Below, in pieces: positions 48,225 through 57,336 of a stretch of 63,572 nucleotides of DNA. Position 1 is the stretch's first letter, and the number at the start of each line of letters is the position of its first letter. The DNA is from an uncultured Alphaproteobacteria bacterium (GTDB lineage: Bacteria; Pseudomonadota; Alphaproteobacteria; Bin95). Position numbers and translations under genes: made by a program. The notes under the pieces are model-generated. The model searched no databases. It worked only from the letters and a program-made list of their open reading frames with translations, and was not told the origin of the DNA. The DNA is taken from the NCBI GenBank assembly GCA_937891825.1, contig CALAHN010000083.1:1-63572 (forward strand). The letters run 5' to 3'.

Positions 48225-49826
48225 GTGACCAGCAAAGAGCGCATCTACCTGTACGACACCACCCTCCGCGACGGCGCGCAGACCCACGGGGTCGATTTCA
48301 GCGCCGCCGACAAGGCCGCCATCGCGTCCGCTCTCGACACTTTGGGGATCGACTATGTCGAAGGCGGCTGGCCCGGCGCCAATCCGCGCGACGATGAGTT
48401 TTTTCAGCAGGATCACGCGCTCCAGCGAAGCACGCTGACGGCCTTCGGTATGACCCGGCGCGCCGGACGGAGCGCGGCTAACGATCCAAGCCTGACGGCC
48501 GTGTTGAGCGCGAATACGCCCGCCGTCTGCCTAGTCGGCAAGACCCACGACATTCACGCGACGACCGCGCTCGGCGTCGATCTCGACGAAAACCTCCGCA
48601 TGATCCGGGAAAGCGTCGCGGAATGCGTCGCCCGCGGCCGCGAGACTCTGTTCGACGCGGAACATTTCTTCGACGGCTACAAGGCCAATCCCGACTATGC
48701 GCTGAGCGCCGTCGAAGCCGCGCTTGACGCTGGCGCGCGCTGGGTTGTGTTGTGCGACACCAATGGCGGCACGTTGCCGAGCGAGGTCGAGGAGATCGTC
48801 GGCGTCGTGACCGCACGGTTCCCCGGCGACAAGATCGGCATGCATGCCCATAACGACACGGAAAACGCGGTCGCCAATTCGCTCGCGGCCGTAAAGGCCG
48901 GGGCGCGGCAGGTGCAGGGCACTCTCAACGGCCTTGGCGAGCGCTGCGGCAACGCCAACCTGATCTCCCTGATCCCGACGCTGATGCTTAAGCTCGGCTA
49001 TGACGTCGGGATCGACCAAAGCGCCCTGCAGGAACTCCCGAAGGTGAGCCGCATGCTGGATGAGCGCCTGAACCGCGCGCCCAATCGCCATGCCGCCTAT
49101 GTCGGCGCCTCCGCGTTCGCCCATAAAGCCGGCCTGCATGTTTCGGCGGTCGAGAAGGACCCAAGCCTCTACGAGCATATTGCGCCGGAGAGCGTCGGCA
49201 ACAATCGCCTGATTCTGGTCTCCGACCAGGCCGGACGCGCCAATATCCTGTCCCGCTTCCGGGAGCTTGGCATCGAGATCGACAGCAAAGACCCCCGCGT
49301 CCTGAAGATTGTCGATGAGGTCAAGCAACGGGAATATCAAGGCTATTCCTATGACGGCGCCGAAGCGAGTTTCGAATTGCTTGCCCGGGAGCTGACCGAA
49401 GGCCTGCCCACATATTTCTCGATCGAGACGTTTCGGGTTCTGGACGAACACCGGATGGACAGCGCCGGCCTCGCCGAGGCGTTGTCCGAGGCGACGGTCA
49501 AGGTCTCCGTCGGCGCGACCCGCGTGCTTGAGGTTTCGGAAGGCAACGGCCCGGTCAATGCGCTCGACCATGCCCTCCGGAAAGCCCTGGCGCCGTTTTA
49601 TCCAAGCCTGGTCGATGTCCGCCTGACCGACTACCGCGTGCGCATCCTGAACTCCGGCGACGGCACTGCGGCCGTCACCCGGGTCATGCTGGAAAGCGCC
49701 GACGCCAGCGGCAAGCGCTGGACGACCGTCGGCCTCTCCGGCGACATCATCTCCGCCTCCTACGAAGCCCTGACTGAAGGCTTGATCTACAAGCTGATGT
49801 CCGACGGCGTCGCCCCGCCGGTCTGA
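48225..49826 (+). CDS. cimA: (R)-citramalate synthase
   Basis: A 533-residue CimA of the DRE-TIM/HMGL family, condensing pyruvate and acetyl-CoA to citramalate as the start of the threonine-independent isoleucine pathway. It has YLYDTTLRDGAQT, DAEHFFDGYK, the metal HAHNDTENAVAN and the LGERCGNANL segment. The C-terminal LeuA-dimer regulatory domain (from about residue 390) is the isoleucine feedback site. The start is GTG at 48225. The length and EGGWPGANPRD motif favour CimA over LeuA. trmJ follows 7 bp later. Confidence 0.92.
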   Translation: MTSKERIYLYDTTLRDGAQTHGVDFSAADKAAIASALDTLGIDYVEGGWPGANPRDDEFFQQDHALQRSTLTAFGMTRRAGRSAANDPSLTAVLSANTPAVCLVGKTHDIHATTALGVDLDENLRMIRESVAECVARGRETLFDAEHFFDGYKANPDYALSAVEAALDAGARWVVLCDTNGGTLPSEVEEIVGVVTARFPGDKIGMHAHNDTENAVANSLAAVKAGARQVQGTLNGLGERCGNANLISLIPTLMLKLGYDVGIDQSALQELPKVSRMLDERLNRAPNRHAAYVGASAFAHKAGLHVSAVEKDPSLYEHIAPESVGNNRLILVSDQAGRANILSRFRELGIEIDSKDPRVLKIVDEVKQREYQGYSYDGAEASFELLARELTEGLPTYFSIETFRVLDEHRMDSAGLAEALSEATVKVSVGATRVLEVSEGNGPVNALDHALRKALAPFYPSLVDVRLTDYRVRILNSGDGTAAVTRVMLESADASGKRWTTVGLSGDIISASYEALTEGLIYKLMSDGVAPPV

Positions 49827-49833
49827 GCGTCGA

Positions 49834-50613
49834 ATGTCCGGCACGGATAAGACCAAGCAGGCGCCCTTGGAGCCCGGCCCCGTCGTCGTGCTCGTTGAGC
49901 CGCAATTGGGCGAAAACATCGGCGCGGCGGCGCGGGCGATGCTGAACTGCGGCCTGACGGCGCTCCGCCTCGTCCGGCCCCGGGACGGCTGGCCGAACCC
50001 CAAGGCGGTCGCGGCCTCCGCCGGCGCCGATATCGTGATCGACGCCGCCACGGTCTACCGGAACACCGCAGAGGCCATCGCCGATCTGAACACGGTCTAC
50101 GCCACCAGCGCGCGGCGCCGCGATATCGTGAAGCCAATCTACACGCCTGAAGCGGCGGCGCTGGAAATGCGCGGCAAGTATGCGGCAGGACAGAAGGTGG
50201 GCATCCTGTTCGGGCGCGAGCGGTCCGGCCTTTCCAATCACGACGTGACCCAAGCCCAAGCGCTGATCACGGCGCCGCTCAATCCCGCCTACAGTTCCCT
50301 CAATCTCGGCCAGTCCGTGCTGCTGATCGCCTGGGAGTGGATGAAATCCGGCGATGCGTCAGCTCCGATCGAGCGCCCGACCGGCGACAGCATGCCGGCG
50401 GCGCGCGGCAGCGTCGAACTGCTGCTGAACCACCTGGACGATGAGCTCGATGCGTCGGGCTTCTACCGCTCCCACAATCAACGGCCGATGATGCAGCAGA
50501 ACATCCGCAACATCTTCACCCGCGCCGACATGACCGAGCAGGAGACGCAAACCCTGCGCGGCGTCATCTCAAAGCTCGCCGCGATGCGCCGCCGGCTTTC
50601 GAAGCCAGACTAA
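49834..50613 (+). CDS. trmJ: tRNA (cytidine/uridine-2'-O-)-methyltransferase TrmJ
   Basis: A 259-residue SPOUT methyltransferase that 2'-O-methylates position 32 of tRNAs. The three knot motifs are clear: VEPQLGENIGAAARAMLNCGL, ILFGRERSGLSNHDV and NPAYSSLNLGQSVLLIAWEW. The C-terminal extension (about 170-259) is typical of TrmJ rather than shorter SpoU members. Its last 4 bases overlap the SDR gene tail-to-tail. Confidence 0.92.
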   Translation: MSGTDKTKQAPLEPGPVVVLVEPQLGENIGAAARAMLNCGLTALRLVRPRDGWPNPKAVAASAGADIVIDAATVYRNTAEAIADLNTVYATSARRRDIVKPIYTPEAAALEMRGKYAAGQKVGILFGRERSGLSNHDVTQAQALITAPLNPAYSSLNLGQSVLLIAWEWMKSGDASAPIERPTGDSMPAARGSVELLLNHLDDELDASGFYRSHNQRPMMQQNIRNIFTRADMTEQETQTLRGVISKLAAMRRRLSKPD

Positions 50614-51452
50614 AACGCGCTCGGCGGCAGGCCGCCGCCATCGATGACGAAGGCCTGGCCGGTGATGAATCCGGCCTCCTCGGACGCCAGATGGACGATG
50701 GTCGCCGCGACTTCTTCAGGCAGGCCGTGGCGGCCGACGGGAATGTCCTTCGCCCGTTCCCGCAAGCCAGCGTCGACATCGGTCCACCCGGCGCGCAAGG
50801 TCGAGCTGATCGCCCGGTCCGTCCGGATCGAGCCAGGGCAGACGCAGTTCACTGTGATGCCGAAGCCCGCAAGATCGTAGGCGACAGACCGAGTCAAACC
50901 GATGACCGCCGCCTTGGACGCGGAATAGGCCGCCCGCTCGGGCAGGGGATAAAGACCTGCGACCGAGGACATGGAGATGATCCGCCCCCATCCGCCTGCC
51001 TTCATATGCGGGACGGCCGCCCGGGTCATCAGGAAGACCCCCTTGGCGTTGATCGCCATGACCGCGTCCCAGCCCTCAAGCGGCACGGTTTCGATCTGGC
51101 CCCGGTCCTTGCCATGGGGCGCGCCCGCGTTGTTGATCAGAATGTCGAGGCGGCCATATTTCGCGACCGTGTCCGCCACCAGGCCCGCCGACCCTGCTTC
51201 GGTCGAGACATCGCCGACGACGCTGAAGGCTTCCCCGCCAGCGCTTTCAATGTGATCGACCAGGGTATCGAGGCCCTGCCAGGCCTGGCCGGAGCGCGCG
51301 ATGGCGTTATCGTTCTCGACGCCGGCCGAGGCCACATCGGATACCGCCACAATGACGCCCGCGGCCGCGAGGCGCTTTGCCGTCGCCGCGCCGATGCCGT
51401 TCTGCTTGCCGCATCCGGTAATCAGCGCGACGCGCTTCTCGGTTCTCGCCAT
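50610..51452 (-). CDS. SDR-family oxidoreductase
   Basis: A 280-residue short-chain dehydrogenase/reductase. The cofactor loop is TGCGKQNGIGAAT, with extra residues compared with the usual TGxxxGIG. NNAG, the catalytic Ser in ISMSSVAG, and YSASK (Tyr/Lys) are present. An insertion after the second strand (around 40-62, with a WQGLD segment) is unusual. The substrate is unknown. Its ribosome site GGGAGA lies within an inverted repeat (51455-51488). It follows nadE on the same strand. Confidence 0.85.
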   Translation of the reverse strand: MARTEKRVALITGCGKQNGIGAATAKRLAAAGVIVAVSDVASAGVENDNAIARSGQAWQGLDTLVDHIESAGGEAFSVVGDVSTEAGSAGLVADTVAKYGRLDILINNAGAPHGKDRGQIETVPLEGWDAVMAINAKGVFLMTRAAVPHMKAGGWGRIISMSSVAGLYPLPERAAYSASKAAVIGLTRSVAYDLAGFGITVNCVCPGSIRTDRAISSTLRAGWTDVDAGLRERAKDIPVGRHGLPEEVAATIVHLASEEAGFITGQAFVIDGGGLPPSAF

Positions 51453-51454
51453 TC

Positions 51455-51488
51455 AGGCTCTCCCATTCGAGGTTTATGGGAGAAGCCT
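51455..51488 (-). promoter_or_regulatory. Hairpin overlapping the SDR ribosome-binding site
   Basis: Arms AGGCT-CTCCCAT (51455-51466) and ATGGGAG-A-AGCCT (51476-51488) pair over 12 bp with one bulged base and a nine-base loop. On the minus strand the 3' arm contains GGGAGA, 6 bp before the SDR ATG. It could hide the ribosome site, or act as a weak nadE terminator (no T-run). Confidence 0.5.
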
Positions 51489-51520
51489 ACATCAGCTTCC
51501 GAACCCGCGTCAGCAGCCCG

Positions 51521-53176
51521 TCAGATCTGCCGGCGGAAGCCATTGGTGAGCGGGTAACGGCGGTCGCGGCCGAAGTTCTTGCGGCTGATCTTGGCGCCCG
51601 GGGGCGCCTGGAAGCGCTTGTATTCCGAGATATCCAGCAGCCGCCAGATGCGCCGCACCGTATCTTCATCATAGCCGGCGGCGACGATCTCGGCGGCCGA
51701 CTGCTCCCCTTCGATCATGCGCTCCAGAATGCCGTCGAGCACTGGATAAGGCGGCAGGGAGTCTTCGTCCTTCTGGTCGGGGCGAAGCTCGGCCGACGGC
51801 GGCTTGGCGATCACCCTGGCCGGCATGACAGGACCGGCCGGCCCCAGCACGTCGGTCGGCGCGTGTTCGTTGCGCCATTTGCAAAGCTCAAAGACGGTCG
51901 TCTTGTAGATGTCCTTGATGGCATTGTAGCCGCCGCACATGTCGCCGTAGAGCGTCGCGTAACCGACGGCCATTTCCGACTTGTTGCCGGTCGAAAGCAC
52001 CATGTGGCCGAATTTGTTGGAGAGCGCCATCAATGTGAGGCCGCGCGAGCGGGACTGGATGTTTTCCTCCGTAACCCCGGCCTCGGTTCCGGCGAAAGCG
52101 CTGCTCAGCATCTCGTCAAAGGCCGCCATCGCCGGGCCGATCGAGATAATTTCATATGACACGCCCAGCATGCGGGCGCACTCGGCCGCGTCCTCAAGGC
52201 TGTCCTTGGAGGTATAGGGCGACGGCATCATCACGCAACGTACCCGGTCCGGCCCAAGCGCATCGACCGCGATCGCGGCCGACAAGGCAGAATCGATGCC
52301 CCCCGAAAGGCCGAGCAGGATGCCGGGAAAGCCGTTCTTGTCGACATAGTCCCGCAGCCCCAGCATCGCCGCGTGATACATCGACGGCAGGCCTTCGGGC
52401 ACGTCGGCGACGGGGCCATGGGCGCAGGTCCAGGCGCCATTGGGGCCGCGCTCCCACTCCGTCAGCGCAAAATCCTCGCGCCAGCCGGACAATTGCGCTT
52501 TCAGCCGGCGCGATGCGTCGATGACGAAAGACCCGCCGTCAAACACCAGTTCATCCTGACCGCCGACGATGTTCACATACATCAGCGGCAAGCCGCTTTC
52601 GGTCACGCGGGCGACGACCTGGTTCAGCCGCACCTCGGGCTTGCCGAGTTCGAAGGGCGATCCGTTCGGCGCGATAATGATCTCGGCGCCGCTTTCCTCC
52701 AGGCATTCAACCACATCCGGCGACCAGATATCCTCGCAGATCGGAACCCCGATCCGAACATCGCGGAAATTGATCGGGCTCGGCATCGGCCCGGCTTCGA
52801 AGACGCGCTTCTCGTCGAATACGTCGTAGTTCGGCAGCATGACCTTGAAGCGCACCGCCGCGACCTTGCCGCCCTCCAGGAGGGCCACAGCGTTATAGAG
52901 CTTGCCGCCTTCCCGCCAGGGCGTGCCGACCAGCAGCGCCGGCCCCTCGGTCAATTCCGCCGCCAGCGCCTCGACAGCGGCGCGACAATCGTCGGCGAAC
53001 ACCGGCTTCATCACCAGATCTTCCGGCGGATAGCCTGAAACCGCGAGTTCCGGAAAGACGACGAGATCGGCATCCGCCAACTTCTCGGCGCCCGCGCGGA
53101 TTTTCTCGATATTGCCGCGGATGTCGCCCACAACCGGATTGATCTGGGCGATCCCGATGCCTAAGCGGTCCGTCAT
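51521..53176 (-). CDS. nadE: Glutamine-dependent NAD+ synthetase
   Basis: A 551-residue two-domain NadE. The N-terminal nitrilase-type glutaminase has the catalytic Glu (FPELAVSGYPPEDL), Lys (RFKVMLPNYDVFDEKR) and Cys (VPICEDIW). The C-terminal ATP pyrophosphatase domain has the PP-loop LGLSGGIDSAL and HMVLSTGNKSEMAVGY. It amidates nicotinate adenine dinucleotide, the last step of NAD synthesis. The upstream nicotinate phosphoribosyltransferase is 14 bp away. Confidence 0.96.
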   Translation of the reverse strand: MTDRLGIGIAQINPVVGDIRGNIEKIRAGAEKLADADLVVFPELAVSGYPPEDLVMKPVFADDCRAAVEALAAELTEGPALLVGTPWREGGKLYNAVALLEGGKVAAVRFKVMLPNYDVFDEKRVFEAGPMPSPINFRDVRIGVPICEDIWSPDVVECLEESGAEIIIAPNGSPFELGKPEVRLNQVVARVTESGLPLMYVNIVGGQDELVFDGGSFVIDASRRLKAQLSGWREDFALTEWERGPNGAWTCAHGPVADVPEGLPSMYHAAMLGLRDYVDKNGFPGILLGLSGGIDSALSAAIAVDALGPDRVRCVMMPSPYTSKDSLEDAAECARMLGVSYEIISIGPAMAAFDEMLSSAFAGTEAGVTEENIQSRSRGLTLMALSNKFGHMVLSTGNKSEMAVGYATLYGDMCGGYNAIKDIYKTTVFELCKWRNEHAPTDVLGPAGPVMPARVIAKPPSAELRPDQKDEDSLPPYPVLDGILERMIEGEQSAAEIVAAGYDEDTVRRIWRLLDISEYKRFQAPPGAKISRKNFGRDRRYPLTNGFRRQI

Positions 53177-53190
53177 GTCCTGAGCGATCC

Positions 53191-54345
53191 TTAAGTCCGT
53201 GCGGCAGCGGCGAAAGTCCGTTCCGCCCGTCGCTTCGAGAGCAGAAACTCACGGCCGACCTTCACGCTCGGCTTGCCGTCGTATTCGATGATGTCGGCCG
53301 TGGCGTAGGTTTCGCTCCACCGATCCGGGAGGTAGGACCCGGTACCGACCGTGTCGATCGGCGCGTCGGCGATCGCCATGGTCTGGCATTTCTCGACGTT
53401 GAAGCCTGAACTCGCGACGATCTTGGCTTTGTGGAAGCCAGCCTCGTCCAGCGCTTCGCGGAGATGCCAGATCGCGGCCGCCGTGACCCCGGTTCCGACC
53501 AGATGCCGCAATTCGCCTTCCGTCCGGTAGCTGCGGATCGCATTCGGCACGCAGCGATCCAGCACCGCATAGGAAGACTGCAGGTCCATGCCTTCGATGT
53601 ATCGGCCGCCATGGGTGTCGAGCCGAAACGCCAGCTTGCCCTCGGCCACGAGGGCCGGGAAGCGACGGGCGACCGCCAGGCTGTCCGTAACTTCCTGGCC
53701 ATAATAGTCGGCCAGCACCGTCAGCGCGTCGTTCGGATAGGTTTCATGCAGCATTTCGGCGGCCCGCAGCGTCGATCCGGCATAGCCGATCAAGGCATGG
53801 GGCATCGTGCCCAAACCGTTCGCCTGGCCGAAGAAATGCGCCGTCGCGTCGGTCGCGTTCCCGATAAAGCCGACCGCCCCGATTTTCTTCGCGGCCTCAG
53901 AGCCGACGCTGGCGGCGTAGGCCATCAACTCCGCCATATCGACTCCGGCGCAGTGCCGGGCGTCCATCGCCAGAAACGCCGTTTTCGGCAGCGCCTTCGC
54001 CATCATGTAGGCGTTGTAGGCCGCGACGCAGCTCGCGCCAAGCTTCTGGAGATACAGCGTCTCCAGATCGACTAGATGGAAGAGCGAGCCCGAGATGTAT
54101 AACATGGGCTCGCCCGCGCCGACCCATTCGCCCTCTGTGAAGGGGGTCTCGATATCAAAGACGACGCCGCGCTCCGCCTCGACGCCCCTCAGCCAATTCA
54201 GGACGAGCGCGCCGGTAAACAACACGGGGCGGCGCATGAAGACCGCGTATGTGGCGCGGACATCGCCGAACTTCCCGACGGTCTCCTTGCTTTTGCGGAA
54301 ATAGGCATCGGTATAGCGCGGAATATCGCCCACGACTGGTCGCAT
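53191..54345 (-). CDS. pncB: Nicotinate phosphoribosyltransferase family protein
   Basis: A 384-residue member of the nicotinate phosphoribosyltransferase family, making nicotinate mononucleotide for salvage into NAD. DIPRYTDAYFRKSKETV, FLAMDARHCAGVDMAELMAY, FRLDTHGGRYIEGMD and the phosphate-binding IVASSGFNVEK are visible. It belongs to a more divergent branch than E. coli PncB, so the symbol reflects role plus the nadE neighbour. ATG at 54345 was preferred; a GTG at 54420 would overlap aroG. Confidence 0.85.
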   Translation of the reverse strand: MRPVVGDIPRYTDAYFRKSKETVGKFGDVRATYAVFMRRPVLFTGALVLNWLRGVEAERGVVFDIETPFTEGEWVGAGEPMLYISGSLFHLVDLETLYLQKLGASCVAAYNAYMMAKALPKTAFLAMDARHCAGVDMAELMAYAASVGSEAAKKIGAVGFIGNATDATAHFFGQANGLGTMPHALIGYAGSTLRAAEMLHETYPNDALTVLADYYGQEVTDSLAVARRFPALVAEGKLAFRLDTHGGRYIEGMDLQSSYAVLDRCVPNAIRSYRTEGELRHLVGTGVTAAAIWHLREALDEAGFHKAKIVASSGFNVEKCQTMAIADAPIDTVGTGSYLPDRWSETYATADIIEYDGKPSVKVGREFLLSKRRAERTFAAAART

Positions 54346-54388
54346 TGGACTGCTCGATTGTTGCGGCGGCAGATTGGCCTGCGGCGCG

Positions 54389-55765
54389 TTAAGCGGCGTT
54401 CGCCCGGCCGCGTGCGTCACGCTCCTGCTTGAGCGCGCCCGCTACCATAAACGCCAGTTCCAAGGCTTGGGAAGCGTTCAAACGCGGGTCGCAATATGTG
54501 TGATACCGATCGCCCAGTTTTTCATCCGTAATCTCCTGGGCGCCGCCGGTGCATTCGGTCACGTCCTTGCCGGTCATCTCAAGATGAATGCCGCCTGGAT
54601 GGGCGCCTTCGGCGCGCATGACTTCGAAGAAAGTCGCGACTTCGCGGCGGATCAATTCAAACGGCCGGGTCTTGAAGCCGCTTGACGACTTCACGGTATT
54701 GCCGTGCATCGGATCGCAGGACCAGACGACGGTCCGTCCGGATTTCTGGACGGCGCGCGCCAGGGGCGGCAGTTTCGCTGCCGCCTGATCCGCGCCCATG
54801 CGGCAGATCAACGTCAGGCGCCCGGCCTCGTCCTTGGGGTTCAACCGCTCCATCAGACGGATGAGGTTGTCAGGCTCCATCGTCGGGCCGCACTTCAGCC
54901 CAAGCGGGTTCTTCACGCCGCGCAGGAACTCCACATGCGCTTCGTCGAGATCCCGTGTCCGGTCGCCGATCCAGAGGAGATGCGCGGACACGTCATACCA
55001 ATCGCCCGACGTGCTATCGACCCGCGTCATCGCTTCCTCGAACGGCAGCAGCAGGGCTTCGTGGGACGTGAAGAACTCGGTCTCCCGAATTTGCGGCGTC
55101 GTTTCGGACGTCAGACCGCATGCTTCCATGAACTGCAACGTCTCGGTCAGCCGGTTCGCCAGTGCGGCATATTCATGGCCCTGGGCGCTCGCCGCGACGA
55201 AATCCATGTTCCAGCGATGCACTTCATGCAGGTCGGCATAACCGCCCTGGGCGAAGGCCCGCAGGAGATTGAGCGTCGCCGAGGCCTGGGTATAGGCGGT
55301 CACCATGCGATTCGGATCGGGAATGCGGGAAGCCGCATCGAAATCCGGGCCGTTGATGATGTCGCCCCGATAACTCGGCAGCGAGACGCCGTCGACCGTC
55401 TCCATGTCCGAAGACCGCGGCTTTGCGAACTGACCGGCGATCCGGCCGACCTTCACCACGGGCGAGCCTGCGCCATAGGTCAGCACCACCGCCATCTGCA
55501 GCAGAACGCGGAACGTGTCGCGAATATTGTCGGCATGGAACTCGCCGAAACTTTCGGCGCAGTCGCCGCCTTGCAGGAGAAACGCCTCGCCGCGCGCGAC
55601 GCTTGCGAGGCGATCCTTCAGACGGCGCGCTTCGCCTGCAAATACCAGCGGCGGATAGCGGCGGATCGTCTTCAGGGCATCGTCCAGCGCCGCCGCATCT
55701 TCATACGTCGGGGCCTGTCGGATCGGCTTCGTGCGCCAGCTCGCCGGCGTCCAGTTTTCCTGCAT
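54389..55765 (-). CDS. aroG: Class II (plant-type) DAHP synthase
   Basis: A 458-residue class II 3-deoxy-7-phosphoheptulonate synthase, first step of the shikimate pathway, joining phosphoenolpyruvate and erythrose-4-phosphate. [41 protein letters not shown] and DPMHGNT mark the family; Cys/His/Glu metal ligands are expected. The symbol follows common alphaproteobacterial annotation. The ATG at 55765 has GAGG upstream. A promoter candidate is at 55819-55847. Confidence 0.94.
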   Translation of the reverse strand: MQENWTPASWRTKPIRQAPTYEDAAALDDALKTIRRYPPLVFAGEARRLKDRLASVARGEAFLLQGGDCAESFGEFHADNIRDTFRVLLQMAVVLTYGAGSPVVKVGRIAGQFAKPRSSDMETVDGVSLPSYRGDIINGPDFDAASRIPDPNRMVTAYTQASATLNLLRAFAQGGYADLHEVHRWNMDFVAASAQGHEYAALANRLTETLQFMEACGLTSETTPQIRETEFFTSHEALLLPFEEAMTRVDSTSGDWYDVSAHLLWIGDRTRDLDEAHVEFLRGVKNPLGLKCGPTMEPDNLIRLMERLNPKDEAGRLTLICRMGADQAAAKLPPLARAVQKSGRTVVWSCDPMHGNTVKSSSGFKTRPFELIRREVATFFEVMRAEGAHPGGIHLEMTGKDVTECTGGAQEITDEKLGDRYHTYCDPRLNASQALELAFMVAGALKQERDARGRANAA

Positions 55766-55818
55766 AGGAACCTCTTTCGCCCGCCCGTTCCGGCGGGTTA
55801 TCCACAAGTCAGCGCGCA

Positions 55819-55847
55819 GGTATACGAAACCGGCGCGGCCGCGACAA
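55819..55847 (-). promoter_or_regulatory. Candidate promoter for aroG
   Basis: On the minus strand, TTGTCG (55847-55842), 17-bp spacer and TATACC (55824-55819) lie in the 90-bp gap after gor, about 55 bp upstream of the aroG ATG. Confidence 0.45.
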
Positions 55848-55855
55848 CCGTGTCC

Positions 55856-57229
55856 CTATTCCGCGGCGGCCGCCTGTGGCGGCGCACGCTTCTCCCGCAT
55901 GGTCACGAACTCTTCCGCCGCGGTCGGATGAATGCCGATCGTCGCATCGAAATCCGCCTTGGTCGCCCCGGCTTTCATCGCGATCCCAAGACCTTGCGCG
56001 ATTTCGGCGGCATCCTCGCCGATCATGTGACAGCCAAGCACCTGGTCGGAATCGGGGTCGACGATCAGTTTCATGAACGTGACATGGTCGCGCCCGGTGA
56101 GCGTGTGCTTCATCGGCCGGAACCGAGCCGTGTAGACATCGACCTCGCCGTATTTCGCGATCGCGTCCTCTTCCGTCAGGCCGACTGTGCCGATCGGCGG
56201 ATCGCTGAAGACGGCCGTCGGCACGAACTGATAATTTGGCTTCCGGGGCTTGCCCTTGTAGACCGTGTCCACGAAGCACATCGCCTCATGGATCGCGACC
56301 GGGGTGAGCGCCATCCGGTCGGTCACGTCGCCGACGGCATAGATGTTATCTACCGAAGTCTTCGAGAACGCATCGACCTTGATCGCCTTGCCGCCCTTGA
56401 GATCGACGCCGATTTCCTCAAGGCCCATGCCCTTGATATTGGGATCGCGGCCGGCGGCGAACATCACAAGATCGGTTTCGATCGTTTCCCCGGTCTGCAT
56501 GGTGACCGTGTAGCCGTTCGTTCCTTGGGCGATGGCGGCAGGCTCGGCGCCGACGACCATCTCGATCCCCGCGCGCTCCAGGGCTTGGCCAAGTTCCCTG
56601 ACGACATCCGCATCGAACCCGCGCAACAGCTTCGACCGGACCAGAAGCTTAACGTCCGAACCCAGGCCCGCGAAAATGCCCGCAAATTCGACCGCGATAT
56701 AGCCTGCGCCGACGATCACGATGCGCTCCGGCCGGGACAACAGATCGAGCGCCTCATCGGAGGTGATGGCATGTTCCGCGCCCGGGATCGCCGGGATCAC
56801 CGGATGGCCGCCGGACGCGATCAGGATCCGCTCGGCCGTGATCCGGGAGCCCCCGACATCCAGGGTATGGGCGTCGATGAACTTCGCGTAGCCGTCATGG
56901 ATCGTGACGCCCGCATTCTGCAGGAGGCGGATATAGATGCCGTTCAGACGGTCGGTTTCCGTATTTTTCGCCTGAATGAGCTGCGCCCATTCATGGGTCG
57001 GCGGGCGCAGGCGCCAGCCATAGGCGGCGGCGTCCGCAAAGTCATGGGCGAAGTGCGCGGCATAAACCAGGAGCTTCTTCGGCACGCAGCCCCTGAGCAC
57101 GCAGGTGCCGCCGACGCGCCTGCCCTCCGCGATGCCCACCCGCGCGCCGGTCGCCGCCGCCATGCGCGCGCCCCGAACGCCGCCGGAGCCTGCGCCAATC
57201 ACGAACAGATCATAATCATACGCGCTCAT
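55856..57229 (-). CDS. gor: Glutathione-disulfide reductase
   Basis: A 457-residue FAD disulfide oxidoreductase. The redox pair is Cys43/Cys48 in GGTCVLRGCVPKKL. The second Rossmann loop GAGYIAVEFAGIFAGLG is followed by VRSKLLRGFD, with arginines suited to NADPH. The C-terminal GIHPTAAEEFVTMR has the catalytic His-Glu. The CVxRGC form is of the plant/cyanobacterial/alphaproteobacterial type. The ATG at 57229 gives the standard N-terminus MSAYDYDLFVIGAGSGG. Confidence 0.94.
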   Translation of the reverse strand: MSAYDYDLFVIGAGSGGVRGARMAAATGARVGIAEGRRVGGTCVLRGCVPKKLLVYAAHFAHDFADAAAYGWRLRPPTHEWAQLIQAKNTETDRLNGIYIRLLQNAGVTIHDGYAKFIDAHTLDVGGSRITAERILIASGGHPVIPAIPGAEHAITSDEALDLLSRPERIVIVGAGYIAVEFAGIFAGLGSDVKLLVRSKLLRGFDADVVRELGQALERAGIEMVVGAEPAAIAQGTNGYTVTMQTGETIETDLVMFAAGRDPNIKGMGLEEIGVDLKGGKAIKVDAFSKTSVDNIYAVGDVTDRMALTPVAIHEAMCFVDTVYKGKPRKPNYQFVPTAVFSDPPIGTVGLTEEDAIAKYGEVDVYTARFRPMKHTLTGRDHVTFMKLIVDPDSDQVLGCHMIGEDAAEIAQGLGIAMKAGATKADFDATIGIHPTAAEEFVTMREKRAPPQAAAAE

Positions 57230-57336
57230 TCGCAATCGCCTCGCCACAATGTTCGCCAAGATGACTGGCGTAGCACGGGACCCGATGAGAGGCTAGAACG
57301 AGGCTGCCAATCGCCGATCACAACTCCCTGGAACCG

